Source of the DNA: Streptomyces brevispora
GTDB lineage: Bacteria; Actinomycetota; Actinomycetes; Streptomycetales; Streptomycetaceae
Direction of reading: 5' to 3'
Length of the DNA stretch: 64,000 nucleotides
Assembly: GCF_007829885.1 (NCBI RefSeq)
Contig: NZ_VIWW01000001.1
Span: 1,116,001 to 1,180,000, forward strand
The notes below the pieces were generated by a model. That model saw nothing but the letters and a program-made list of their open reading frames with translations. It did not search any database and had not been told where the DNA came from. The position numbers and the translations under genes were made by a program. Below, one piece after another: positions 52,252-60,564 of this stretch (within the stretch, counting starts at the first letter, position 1; every line of letters starts with the position of its first letter).

Positions 52252-52830
52252 ATGGGACTGCGGGAACGCAAGAAGGAAGCCACCCGGCAGGCAGTGCACG
52301 AGGCGGCACTGCGGCTGACCGTCGAGCACGGCTTCGACCACGTCACGGTGGAGGCCGTCGCGGACGCGGCCGGGATCTCCCGCAGAACGTTCTCCAACTA
52401 CTTCACCGGCAAGGAGGACGCCGTCCTGTACGGCGAGGAGCGGCAGATAGGAGAGCTCGTCCGCACGGTGCGCGAACGTCCTGCCGAGGAAGGCGCCTGG
52501 ACGGCCTTGCGGGCAGCGGTCGCCCAGTTCGCCGAACGCCTCGCACCCCCGAAACGCGAATGGGCCGTCCGCACCCGCCTGGCCATGCGCCACCCCTCCC
52601 TGCTCGCCCGCCAGCTCGCCAACCACGCAGCGCTGGAGCGCGACTTGGCCGAGGCCGTGGCCACCCGCCAGGACCACTCGACGAACCCCGCCCGCCCCCT
52701 GATCCTCGCGGCGGCGTTCCTCGCCTCGCTGCGGATCGCGATGCGGATGTGGATCGAGGAGGACCTGGCCCGGGAGCCGGCCGAGGTGATCGACGAGATC
52801 ATGGACGAGATGGGGCGGAGCTTCGGCTGA
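52252..52830 (+). CDS. TetR-family repressor of the adjacent MFS exporter
   Basis: A 192-residue regulator: HTH LRERKKEATRQAVHEAALRL, then VTVEAVADAAGISRRTFSNYFTGKED, followed by a helical ligand domain ending RMWIEEDLAREPAEVI. ATG 52252 is chosen because GGAG (52242-52245) is six bases before it; ATG 52240 in the same frame is the alternative. The divergent exporter gene and shared palindromic region make an exporter-repressor pair likely. Confidence 0.92.
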   Translation: MGLRERKKEATRQAVHEAALRLTVEHGFDHVTVEAVADAAGISRRTFSNYFTGKEDAVLYGEERQIGELVRTVRERPAEEGAWTALRAAVAQFAERLAPPKREWAVRTRLAMRHPSLLARQLANHAALERDLAEAVATRQDHSTNPARPLILAAAFLASLRIAMRMWIEEDLAREPAEVIDEIMDEMGRSFG

Positions 52831-52893
52831 ACCCCTGACACGAACGCCTGAACCGGATGCGCCCTCTGCGTTCAGGCCGGTGTGGGGCGCGCC

Positions 52894-52959
52894 CAGGTGT
52901 CGTCGAGGTCCCGTTCAGGTGCTGTCCAGGTGCCATCCAGGTCCTGCCCAGGTGCTGTT
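52894..52959. repeat. Six tandem 11-base repeats
   Basis: Copies begin at 52894, 52905, 52916, 52927, 52938 and 52949, consensus CAGGTGCTGTC with one to five changes. The array ends exactly at the stop codon of the convergent oxidoreductase gene. The period is close to one helical turn. Confidence 0.75.
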
Positions 52960-54173
52960 CAGCGTTCCTGTTCGTCGATCAGCGGGCAGTGGGTCCCCGT
53001 GTAGATCGTGGGCATGCAGCGGTTGCAGTGGATGCACGCCGAGCGGGTGGCGCTGTCGCGTCCGATGCGGTGCAGCAGGTCGGGTTCGCGGAGCAGGGCG
53101 CGGGCCATGGCGACGAAGTCGAAGCCCTCCGCCATCGCGCGGTCCATGCCCTGCCGGTCGGTGACCCCGCCGAGCAGGATCAGCGGCAGCCGGAGCGCGG
53201 CACGGAACTGCCGGGCGGCGTCGAGCAGGTACAGCGGCTGGTACGGGTAGGTGCGGAAGAACGTACGGCCCAGGGCCCGGATCCCGAGGCGCTGCGGGAG
53301 CGGGAAGTTGGCCGCGAACTCGGCGATGGGGGCGTCGCCGCGGAAGAGGTACATCGGGTTCAGCTGGGAGCTGCCCGCCGTCAGCTCGAGGGCGTCCACC
53401 GAGCCGTCCGCCTCCAGCCAGCGTGCGACCTGGAGGCTGTCGTCCAGGGTGAGGCCGCCGGGCGCGCCGTCCTTCATGTTCAGCTTGGCGGTGATGGCGA
53501 GGCGGTCGCCCAGGGCATCGCGCACCGCCCGGGTGATGCCCATCGCCACGGCTGCGCGGGCACGCAGGGAGCCGCCGAAGGCGTCGGTGCGGCGGTTCAG
53601 CCGGGGGCTGAGGAAGGCGCTGGCCAGGTAGTTGTGGCCGAGGTGGATCTCCACGGCATCGAAGCCGGCCTCGGCCGCCAGCACCGCCGCCTCCGCGTGG
53701 GCGCCGATGACACGGGTGATGTCGTCGGCGGTGGCCGCCTTGTTGCGCCGCATGCTGAGCGGGTTGAAGCCGGCCATCGGGGCGAGGGCGGGCAGTCCGT
53801 TGGAGCGGCCGTCGGCCACCGGCCCGGCGTGGCCAAGCTGGGCGCAGACCGCGGCACCGGTGTCGTGCACCGCCGCAGTCAGCCTGCGCAGTCCCGGCAG
53901 GGCCTCGGGCCGCATCCACAGCTGGCGGCGCTCGGTGCGGCCCTCCGGGGACACCGCGCAGTAGGCCACGGTGGTCATGGCGACGCCACCCTCGGCAGGG
54001 CGCAGGTGGTAGTCGATGAGCTCGTCGGTGACCAGCGCTTCGGGGGTGGCGCCCTCGAAGGTCGCGGCCTTGATCACCCGGTTGCGCAGCCTCAGCGGCC
54101 CGAGCCGTGCGGGCGCCAGCACGTCCGGTGCGCCGTCGGACGCCTCTCCCACCGCTCCCGATTCGTCCAGCAT
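52959..54173 (-). CDS. NADH:flavin oxidoreductase (Old Yellow Enzyme-like)
   Basis: About 404 residues, an FMN TIM barrel. Motifs: LAPARLGPLRLRNRVIKAAT, CAQLGHAGP, IHLGHNYLASAFLSPRLNRR (active-site His pair) and LLGGVTDRQGMDRAMAEG. The end carries CIHCNRC plus a later Cys, similar to the iron-sulfur ligands of dienoyl-CoA-reductase-type members, although the extra domains of those enzymes are absent. The start is uncertain: M at 54173, 54182, 54224 and 54236 are all possible; 54173 best matches where the family begins. It is divergent from a LysR regulator that may control it. Confidence 0.87.
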   Translation of the reverse strand: MLDESGAVGEASDGAPDVLAPARLGPLRLRNRVIKAATFEGATPEALVTDELIDYHLRPAEGGVAMTTVAYCAVSPEGRTERRQLWMRPEALPGLRRLTAAVHDTGAAVCAQLGHAGPVADGRSNGLPALAPMAGFNPLSMRRNKAATADDITRVIGAHAEAAVLAAEAGFDAVEIHLGHNYLASAFLSPRLNRRTDAFGGSLRARAAVAMGITRAVRDALGDRLAITAKLNMKDGAPGGLTLDDSLQVARWLEADGSVDALELTAGSSQLNPMYLFRGDAPIAEFAANFPLPQRLGIRALGRTFFRTYPYQPLYLLDAARQFRAALRLPLILLGGVTDRQGMDRAMAEGFDFVAMARALLREPDLLHRIGRDSATRSACIHCNRCMPTIYTGTHCPLIDEQER

Positions 54174-54360
54174 GGCGCGCAGCATCGCAGAGAACTGACG
54201 AATAGTCAGCACCGCGGCGGCCATGGGTTCCGCCATGCCCGCGGGAAGGATCCGAACAATCCGTGGACGGAGGTGCGCGAGGTGATGTGCAAGGTGTGCG
54301 AGGTGTGCGCTGTCGTTGACGCCGGCTGCGGCAGGGTGGTCGTACAACCGGCCCTCGTCA

Positions 54361-54383
54361 AGCCACAACCTTTGGTTGTGGCT
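54361..54383. promoter_or_regulatory. Perfect palindrome upstream of the LysR gene
   Basis: AGCCACAACC-TTT-GGTTGTGGCT, with 10-base arms and a three-base centre. It lies 15 bases before the LysR start, just upstream of a possible -10, and is probably the LysR autoregulatory or activation site shared with the oxidoreductase gene. Confidence 0.7.
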
Positions 54384-54386
54384 GCC

Positions 54387-54392
54387 TAGGAT
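54387..54392 (+). promoter_or_regulatory. Candidate -10 (TAGGAT) for a leaderless LysR transcript
   Basis: TAGGAT ends six bases before GTG 54399 and no ribosome binding site is present, as expected when transcription starts at or next to the start codon. Confidence 0.5.
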
Positions 54393-54398
54393 GGCCAT

Positions 54399-55385
54399 GT
54401 GGACACCGAGGTATTGCGATCGTTCGTCCGGGCTGCCGAGTTCGGACAGCTGCGGCACGCGGCCGACGAACTGGGCGTGACGCAGCAGGCGGTCTCCAAG
54501 CGGATCGCCGCCCTGGAGCGCACGCTGGGAGTCCGGCTGTTCACCCGGACCGCCCGAGGGGTGGAGCTGACGCTCAACGGCCAGGCCTTCCTCCCGCACG
54601 CACGGAGCATCGTCGCGGGTGTCGAGCGTGCCGTCGCCGCGGTCAGGCCGGGCTCACGGGCCCTCCGGGTCGACGTTCTCGGCCTGCGAAGCGCGCAGGC
54701 CCTTGTGCTGCACGACTACTGGCGGTCGCATCCCGAGACCGACCTCGACGTGGTGACCCTCCGGGTCAACGACCCCCGCGTGGCGGCCGCCGCCGTCGAA
54801 GCGGGCGATGTCGACGCCTCGTTCCGCACCGTCACCGACCCGGACGCGCTGCCGCCCGGCGTGCACATGATTCACGCCTTCGACTCCCCGCTGGAACTCC
54901 TGGTCGGCCCGAAACATCCGCTCGCCTCCGCGCGAGAGCTGACGCCGTCGCAGTTGCGCGGGCACCGGATCTGGGTGCCGGGCATCGCGCCGCTGAGTGA
55001 GTGGTCGGACTTCTACGACCAGCTCGCCACCGACTTCGACCTGCGCATCGACGCGGCCGGCCCGCACTTCGGGGACGAAGTGCTCCTGGACGCCCTCGCG
55101 GAATCCGCGCAGGTGGCCACCCTCGTTGGGGCGCGCGACCGGTACGTCTGGCCGCCGGACCACGACCTGCGTCGCATCCCTGTGGTGAATCCGACGCTCG
55201 TGTACCCGCTCTCGCTCATCCTCCCCGGAGCGAATCCGCATCCAGGGCTCCGTGGAATCGTCACCCACCTCAAAGGCCTGCCGGGGCTCCCCGGGCCGGT
55301 CTGGCGCCCAACCTGGGCAACGACGCCACAGCGCGACGACAGTGGCATCGGGAGTGCTCGCGGGTCCCGACCCCGGCAGAGGTGA
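54399..55385 (+). CDS. LysR-family transcriptional regulator
   Basis: A 328-residue LysR protein: HTH FVRAAEFGQLRHAADELGVT, then QQAVSKRIAALERTLGVRLF, then the co-inducer domain (VGPKHPLASARELTP, IAPLSEWSDFYDQL). The last 40 residues are Pro/Arg-rich and probably disordered. The start is GTG 54399, apparently leaderless. A perfect 23-base palindrome just upstream and the divergent flavin oxidoreductase form the classical LysR arrangement. Confidence 0.92.
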   Translation: MDTEVLRSFVRAAEFGQLRHAADELGVTQQAVSKRIAALERTLGVRLFTRTARGVELTLNGQAFLPHARSIVAGVERAVAAVRPGSRALRVDVLGLRSAQALVLHDYWRSHPETDLDVVTLRVNDPRVAAAAVEAGDVDASFRTVTDPDALPPGVHMIHAFDSPLELLVGPKHPLASARELTPSQLRGHRIWVPGIAPLSEWSDFYDQLATDFDLRIDAAGPHFGDEVLLDALAESAQVATLVGARDRYVWPPDHDLRRIPVVNPTLVYPLSLILPGANPHPGLRGIVTHLKGLPGLPGPVWRPTWATTPQRDDSGIGSARGSRPRQR

Positions 55386-55468
55386 CTCGACCGGCTGCCG
55401 GCAACAGACTCCACCAGCACCCGGTGCGTCCCGCCCGGTCACCGGTGCACCAGACAAAGGATCTTGGC

Positions 55469-56011
55469 GTGTCCAACGACCGTCTCATGCGCATCCACAG
55501 CCCCGAGTTCCGGGCCATGTCCGAGCGGGTCCTGCGGGCCACCGAGCTCACTTCCCGCCTGAACGTCCTGCCCTTCGCGGACGAGACCGGCAAGGCGGAG
55601 CTGTTCGAACAGATCCTCGGCAAGCCGCTGCCGGCGAAAGTCACCGTCCATCCGCCCTTCTACACGGACCACGGCCTTCATCTGGACCTCGCGGAGCGGG
55701 TGTTCATCAACCAGAACTGCACGTTCCTGGACTACGCCGGCATCCGGCTCGGCGAGCGGGTGATGGTCGGCCCCAACGTCATGTTCATCACCGTCGGCCA
55801 CCCGGTCGATCCCGAGGAGCGACGGGGCTGGCTGACCGGCGCGCCCATCGACGTGGCGGAGAACGTGTGGATCGGCGCCGGTGCCAGGATCCTTCCCGGC
55901 GTCAGCATCGGCCGCGACGCGGTGGTCGCCGCCGGCGCGGTCGTGGCCGACGACGTTCCGCCGGCAAGTCTGGTGACCGGCGGCAAGGCGACCGTGCAAC
56001 GCCGGTGGTGA
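55469..56011 (+). CDS. Sugar O-acetyltransferase (left-handed beta-helix, MaA/LacA type)
   Basis: A 180-residue hexapeptide-repeat acetyltransferase. It has an N-terminal helical cap (FRAMSERVLRATELTSRLN), then a beta-helix: FINQNCTFLDYAGIRLGERV, GPNVMFITVGHPVDPEERR (catalytic-region His) and NVWIGAGARILPGVSIGRDAVVAAGA. It transfers acetyl from acetyl-CoA to a sugar hydroxyl. GTG 55469 follows AAAGGA at 7 bases. It is downstream of the LysR gene, possibly co-regulated. Confidence 0.9.
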   Translation: MSNDRLMRIHSPEFRAMSERVLRATELTSRLNVLPFADETGKAELFEQILGKPLPAKVTVHPPFYTDHGLHLDLAERVFINQNCTFLDYAGIRLGERVMVGPNVMFITVGHPVDPEERRGWLTGAPIDVAENVWIGAGARILPGVSIGRDAVVAAGAVVADDVPPASLVTGGKATVQRRW

Positions 56012-56066
56012 CCCGCCTCTCCGGGCACCGACGCGGCACCGGAGGGAGCGACGGGCCCGAGACACC

Positions 56067-56100
56067 TTCGGGCCGACGGGTGGCGCACCGTCGGCCCGAA
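56067..56100. terminator. Bidirectional hairpin terminator
   Basis: TTCGGGCCGACGG and CCGTCGGCCCGAA are perfect complements around an eight-base loop, between the converging acetyltransferase and glnA2 genes. Confidence 0.9.
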
Positions 56101-56137
56101 GCCACGTACGAGCGGCGCCACCGGCGCCGCACCACGC

Positions 56138-57499
56138 CTACAGCACCGGCAGCAGCGCCTTCAGCTCGAAGGCCGTGACCTCGCTGCGGTACTCCTCCCA
56201 CTCCTGCTTCTTGTTGCGCAGGAAGAAGTCGAAGACGTGCTCGCCCAGCGTCTCGGCGACCAGTTCGCTCTTCTCCATCAGCGAGATCGCCTCGCCCAGG
56301 TTCTGCGGGAGCGGCTCGATGCCCATCGCGCGGCGCTCGGCGTCGGACAGGGCCCAGACGTCGTCGTCGGCGCCGGCCGGGAGTTCGTAGCCCTCCTCGA
56401 TGCCCTTGAGGCCGGCGGCCAGCAGGACCGCGTACGTCAGGTACGGGTTGGCGCCGGAGTCGATGGAGCGGACCTCGACACGGGCCGAGCCGGTCTTGCC
56501 GGGCTTGTACATCGGGACCCGGATCAGCGCGGAGCGGTTGTTGTGGCCCCAGCAGATGTACGAGGGGGCCTCGCCGCCGGCGCCCGCGGCGCGGGAGGAG
56601 CCGCCCCAGATGCGCTTGTAGGAGTTGACCCACTGGTTGGTCACGGCGGAGATCTCCGCGGCGTGCGTGAGCAGGCCCGCGATGAAGGAGCGGCCGACCT
56701 TGGAGAGCTGGTACTCGGCGCCGGACTCGTAGAACGCGTTGCGGTCGCCCTCGAAGAGGGAGAGGTGGGTGTGCATGCCCGAGCCGGGGTACTCCGAGAA
56801 CGGCTTCGGCATGAACGTCGCCTGCACGCCCTGCTCCAGCGCGACCTGCTTCATGACCAGGCGGAACGTCATGATGTTGTCGGCGGTGGAGAGCGCGTCC
56901 GCGTACCGCAGGTCGATCTCCTGCTGGCCGGGGGCTCCCTCGTGGTGGCTGAACTCGACCGAGATGCCCATCGATTCGAGCATCGTGATCGCCTGGCGGC
57001 GGAAGTCCATCCCGACGTTCTGCGGGGTGTGGTCGAAGTAGCCGGAGCTGTCCGCGGGGGTCGGGCGGCTGCCGTCCACCGGCTTGTCCTTCAGCAGGAA
57101 GAACTCGATCTCCGGGTGGGTGTAGAAGGTGAAGCCCAGGTCGGAGGTCTTGGCCAGGATGCGCTTGAGCACGTAGCGCGGGTCGGCGAAGGACGGCGAA
57201 CCGTCCGGCATCAGGATGTCGCAGAACATCCGGGCCGTGCCGGGGGCCTCCGCGCGCCAGGGCAGGATCTGGAACGTCGCCGGGTCCGGCTTGGCGATCA
57301 TGTCCGACTCGTACACCCGGGCGAAGCCCTCGATGGCCGAGCCGTCGAAGCCGATCCCCTCGTCGAACGCCTGCTCCAGCTCGGCAGGGGCCACGGCCAC
57401 GGACTTGAGGTAACCGAGCACGTCGGTGAACCACAGCCGTACGAACCGGATGTCGCGCTCCTCAAGTGTCCTGAGGACGAATTCCTGCTGCTTGTCCAT
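56138..57499 (-). CDS. glnA2: Glutamine synthetase-like enzyme GlnA2 (gamma-glutamylpolyamine synthetase type)
   Basis: A 453-residue GSI-fold ligase: GFDGSAIEGFARVYESDM, HPEIEFFLL, TFMPKPFSEYPGSGMHTHLS and WVNSYKRIWGGSSRAAG. The adenylylation Tyr of GlnA is absent (DDDVWALSD in its place), so GlnE control is not expected. By position and sequence it corresponds to S. coelicolor GlnA2, reported to glutamylate polyamines rather than make glutamine. ATG 57499 follows AAGGA. A GTAAT-n6-GAAAT element about 80 bases upstream on the same strand may be a GlnR half-site. Confidence 0.9.
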   Translation of the reverse strand: MDKQQEFVLRTLEERDIRFVRLWFTDVLGYLKSVAVAPAELEQAFDEGIGFDGSAIEGFARVYESDMIAKPDPATFQILPWRAEAPGTARMFCDILMPDGSPSFADPRYVLKRILAKTSDLGFTFYTHPEIEFFLLKDKPVDGSRPTPADSSGYFDHTPQNVGMDFRRQAITMLESMGISVEFSHHEGAPGQQEIDLRYADALSTADNIMTFRLVMKQVALEQGVQATFMPKPFSEYPGSGMHTHLSLFEGDRNAFYESGAEYQLSKVGRSFIAGLLTHAAEISAVTNQWVNSYKRIWGGSSRAAGAGGEAPSYICWGHNNRSALIRVPMYKPGKTGSARVEVRSIDSGANPYLTYAVLLAAGLKGIEEGYELPAGADDDVWALSDAERRAMGIEPLPQNLGEAISLMEKSELVAETLGEHVFDFFLRNKKQEWEEYRSEVTAFELKALLPVL

Positions 57500-57576
57500 A
57501 GCCACATCCTTGCAGTTCAGACGGTCCGTGCACCACCGCCCGGGGTAGGGGAGGAACTCCAGTATCACGACCCGGG

Positions 57577-57592
57577 ATTTCACCCAGATTAC
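57577..57592 (-). promoter_or_regulatory. Candidate GlnR half-site upstream of glnA2
   Basis: On the glnA2 strand: GTAAT-n6-GAAAT, one a-b pair of the GlnR consensus. The next two positions in register (TCGTG, GAGTT) do not fit, so at most a single dimer site. Confidence 0.4.
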
Positions 57593-57740
57593 GCACACGA
57601 CGTGAGATGGAGCACCCGGCCACCCACTACGATCGTCGGCCATGGTGTGCAAGGGACGCGGCGGCCTCGCAACCGCCCCGCGCACACCGGTCACCGACCC
57701 GTTCCAGACCCTCATCGCCCCTTCGTAGAAGGACCACGAC

Positions 57741-58403
57741 ATGAGTCACGACCGCAGGACCCGCATAGAGCAGATGCGCAACGCCGACCGCGCGCGAGAC
57801 CGCCGCAACCGCGTGCTGGTCATAGGCCTCAGCACCGTCGTCGTCGCAGGTCTCGTCGCCTTCGGCAGCTACACGCTGCTCGACAAGTCCGAGGCCTCGG
57901 CGGACCAGAAGTCCGCGGACGCGAAGGGGGCGGACGGCAAGGACGCGGCCGACGGCACGATCGAGGGTTTGAAGACGTGGGACGCGAAGAAGCTGACCCG
58001 CAACCACGTCACCAAGACCGTGACGTACCCGATGAAGCCCCCGGTCGGCGGTGACCACAACCCCGTCTGGATGAACTGCGACGGCGAGGTGTACAAGAAG
58101 GCGATCCCCGACATGAACGCCGTGCACTCGCTGGAGCACGGTTCGGTCTGGGTGACGTACACGGACAAGGCCCCGGCCGCGGATGTGGACAAGCTCGCCG
58201 ACCGCGTCGGGAAGACGCCGTACTCGCTGATGAGCCCGTACGCGGACCAGGCAGACCCGATCATGCTGAGCGCCTGGGGCAAGCAGGTCACGGTGGACAG
58301 CGCCGACGACCCCCGGGTGGCGCAGTTCTTCTCGACGTTCGTGCAGGGGGCGCAGACGCCCGAGCCCGGCGCGGCGTGCACCGGCGGACTGGGGGCCCCG
58401 TGA
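57741..58403 (+). CDS. DUF3105-family membrane-anchored protein
   Basis: A 220-residue protein with a basic cytoplasmic N-terminus, one helix (about 25-45, VLVIGLSTVVVAGLVAFGSY) and an exported DUF3105 domain. Conserved segments are YPMKPPVGGDHNPVWMNCDG, NAVHSLEHGSVWVTY and MLSAWGKQV. The function is unknown; conserved His and Cys could bind metal or heme. ATG 57741 follows GAAGGACC. The DUF305 gene overlaps its stop (GTGA), indicating a coupled pair. Confidence 0.87.
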   Translation: MSHDRRTRIEQMRNADRARDRRNRVLVIGLSTVVVAGLVAFGSYTLLDKSEASADQKSADAKGADGKDAADGTIEGLKTWDAKKLTRNHVTKTVTYPMKPPVGGDHNPVWMNCDGEVYKKAIPDMNAVHSLEHGSVWVTYTDKAPAADVDKLADRVGKTPYSLMSPYADQADPIMLSAWGKQVTVDSADDPRVAQFFSTFVQGAQTPEPGAACTGGLGAP

Positions 58404-59134
58404 CGGTTACGGAACGCGCCCGGCGCACCCGGTGGGTGGCGGGTTCCGCCGTCGCGCTCGCGGTGCTGTTCGCGGGGGCCGCGACGGTGGCCTCCGCGCG
58501 GGACGACGGGGCGGAGCACCACGCGGCCGCGACCGCCCCGCGCACGCCCGCGGCGGACTCGGCGGACGCCGGGTTCGCCCGCGACATGGCGGTCCACCAC
58601 CAGCAGGCCGTGGAGATGTCGTTCATCGTGCGGGACCGCACGAAGGACGAGGACGTGCGCCGTCTCGCGTACGACATCGCCAACACGCAGGCCAACCAGC
58701 GGGGCATGCTGCTCGGCTGGCTGGATCTGTGGGAGCTGCCCAAGGTGGCCGCCGGGCAGGAGCCGATGGCCTGGATGGACGGGCAGCACGGTGACCACGA
58801 CGGCCATGACATGGGCGACATGGGCGGCATGGACGGGATGTCGGGGAGCGGTGGCGGGTACCAGGCCCGCGACGGGTCCCTCATGCCCGGCATGGCGACC
58901 CGTACCGAGCTCGACCGGCTCCGTAAGGCCAGCGGCAAGCAGGCCGAGATCCTGTATCTCCAGCTGATGACCGACCACCACAAGGGCGGCGTCGACATGG
59001 CCCGCGGCTGCGTGAACCTGTGCACCGTGAAGGCGGAGAAGCGGCTGGCCCAGGGCATGGTCGCGGCCCAGCAGTCCGAGCTGGACGCGATGGCCGAGAT
59101 GCTGGCGCAGCGCGGCGCGGCCCCCCGGAGCTGA
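58400..59134 (+). CDS. DUF305 (ferritin-like) exported protein
   Basis: A 244-residue exported protein with an N-terminal anchor helix (about 11-33). Two helical DUF305 repeats carry the paired His motifs AVHHQQAVEMS and MTDHHKGGVDMA, separated by a His/Asp/Met/Gly-rich loop (HDGHDMGDMGGMDGM) suited to binding copper or other metals. DUF305 proteins often accompany copper-resistance genes; the multicopper oxidase gene lies 1.4 kb downstream. GTG 58400 overlaps the DUF3105 stop by four bases. Confidence 0.9.
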   Translation: MTVTERARRTRWVAGSAVALAVLFAGAATVASARDDGAEHHAAATAPRTPAADSADAGFARDMAVHHQQAVEMSFIVRDRTKDEDVRRLAYDIANTQANQRGMLLGWLDLWELPKVAAGQEPMAWMDGQHGDHDGHDMGDMGGMDGMSGSGGGYQARDGSLMPGMATRTELDRLRKASGKQAEILYLQLMTDHHKGGVDMARGCVNLCTVKAEKRLAQGMVAAQQSELDAMAEMLAQRGAAPRS

Positions 59135-59409
59135 AGGGTTCCCCGGAGCCGAACGGTTTCCCCGCACCCGGCAGGTTCCGTCAGAGCCGAACGGTTTCCC
59201 CGCACCCGGCAGGTTCCGTCAGAGCCGAACGGTTTCCCCGCACCCGGCAGGTTCCGTCGGATCCGAACGGTTTCCCCGGACCCGGCAGGTTCCGTCGGAT
59301 CCGGCGGGTTCCCCGGACCCGGCAGGTTCCGTCGGATCCGGCGGGTTCCCCGGACCCGGCAGGTTCCGTCGGATCCGGCGGGTTCCCTTGGATCCGGAAG
59401 GTTCCCTCG
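59132..59409. repeat. Tandem ~19-base repeat array (about 14 copies)
   Basis: Starting inside the stop region of the DUF305 gene: six full ~38-base units (from 59149, 59187, 59225, 59263, 59301, 59338) plus partial units at both ends. Each unit is two 19-base halves of form CCG(A/G)(A/C)(C/G)GGTT(T/C)CCC. The first two units are identical; later ones drift towards GGATCC-containing forms. No gene is seen in 59135-59522. Confidence 0.9.
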
Positions 59410-59522
59410 TGCCGCAGATGCACCCGAACGGGTGACAGCGGTCGCGTACCCCGAACGGGCCCATCACGATGGGTTCGCTCGGGGTCGTACGGCAGTGCCC
59501 ACCGGCACTCAGGAGGAAACCC

Positions 59523-59948
59523 ATGACCATCGCCAAGGACATCATGCACACCGGCGCCACCTGGATCCCGGCGCACGAGACCCTCGACCGCGCCGCCCAG
59601 CTGATGCGTGAGCACAACGTCGGAGCGCTGCCCATCTCGGCCAACGGGGGGCAGGACCGGATGATCGGCATCCTCACGGACCGCGACATCGTGATCGACT
59701 GCGTGGCGATGGGCCGGGACCCGTCGAAGGTGACCGCGGGCGACCTCGCCCAGGGCACACCGCGCTGGATCGACGCGGGCGCCGAAGTGGAAGAGGTACT
59801 GGAGGAGATGCAGAACCACCGGATCCGCCGGCTTCCCGTGGTCGAGAACAAGAAGCTGATCGGCATGATCAGCGAGGCCGATCTGGCCCAGCACCTCTCC
59901 GACGACCAGATCGCCGGCTGGGCGGAGAAGGTCTACGCCCACAGTTGA
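59523..59948 (+). CDS. Tandem CBS-domain protein
   Basis: A 141-residue protein made only of two CBS domains: AKDIMHTGATWIPAHETLDR ... MIGILTDRDIV and AGDLAQGTPRWIDAGAEVEE ... LIGMISEADLA. Such free pairs bind adenine nucleotides and act as energy or stress sensors; related stand-alone pairs in actinobacteria respond to hypoxia. ATG 59523 follows AGGAGG. No partner is apparent. Confidence 0.92.
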   Translation: MTIAKDIMHTGATWIPAHETLDRAAQLMREHNVGALPISANGGQDRMIGILTDRDIVIDCVAMGRDPSKVTAGDLAQGTPRWIDAGAEVEEVLEEMQNHRIRRLPVVENKKLIGMISEADLAQHLSDDQIAGWAEKVYAHS

Positions 59949-60018
59949 CCGGTACGGCGTACGGCTTCACGGCCCGCCCTCCCGCCGCGCGCGGGGCGGC
60001 GGGCCACCATCGCCCGCA

Positions 60019-60033
60019 TACCCGGTAGGGGTA
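60019..60033 (+). promoter_or_regulatory. CsoR-like dyad before the DUF6153 gene
   Basis: TACCC-GGTAG-GGGTA, with C-tract/G-tract arms as in copper-sensing CsoR operators, 12 bases before the ATG at 60045. It is short, and similar runs can arise by chance in this composition. Confidence 0.4.
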
Positions 60034-60044
60034 GGGTGGCCGGC

Positions 60045-60503
60045 ATGTTCGGGACGAGGGGTGCGAGGTACGGGCAGCTGCTGCTGTTCGCCGCGCTGCT
60101 CTTCGGGATCCTCACCATGCACACCGTCGGTCACCCGGCGGAGCTCAGCGGGCCGGGTGCCGCTGCGACGACCGCCTCGCACCCGATGACCGCCAACGCC
60201 ATGGCACCTTCGCACCCGGTGGCCGCGCAAACCACGCACCCGGTGGCCGCGGACGCCATGCACCCGGACGCCCGGCGCCCTGCCGATCAGGCACCGATGC
60301 GGGGCATGGACCCGATGGCCGTCTGCCTCGCCGTGCTCTCCGTCTGGGGCCTCGCCCTGCTCACCACGCTTCTGGTGGCGCGGCGGTCCGCGGCCGGCCT
60401 GCCGGGAACCGCCGGGCCCCGTTCGTCATGGAGGCCTCGGCCCCCTCCCCCGCCACGTCCGCGCAAGGCCGTCCTCACAGGTCTGTCGGTACTGCGGATA
60501 TAG
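60045..60503 (+). CDS. DUF6153-like exported/membrane protein rich in His and Met
   Basis: A 152-residue protein with an N-terminal helix (QLLLFAALLFGILTMHTVGH). A His/Met/Ala-rich exported segment follows (repeats of HPM, HPV, AMHPD), then a second helix (MAVCLAVLSVWGLALLTTLL) and a Pro/Arg-rich tail. The His/Met pairs suggest copper binding. A CsoR-like dyad precedes it and a multicopper oxidase gene follows 61 bases later on the same strand, probably in one operon. GTG 60036 is an alternative start. Confidence 0.75.
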   Translation: MFGTRGARYGQLLLFAALLFGILTMHTVGHPAELSGPGAAATTASHPMTANAMAPSHPVAAQTTHPVAADAMHPDARRPADQAPMRGMDPMAVCLAVLSVWGLALLTTLLVARRSAAGLPGTAGPRSSWRPRPPPPPRPRKAVLTGLSVLRI

Positions 60504-60564
60504 GCGCACCACGCCCCCGTCCGCCTCTCAGTACACCGACAACATCTCTGAGGTGCACTCAGTC

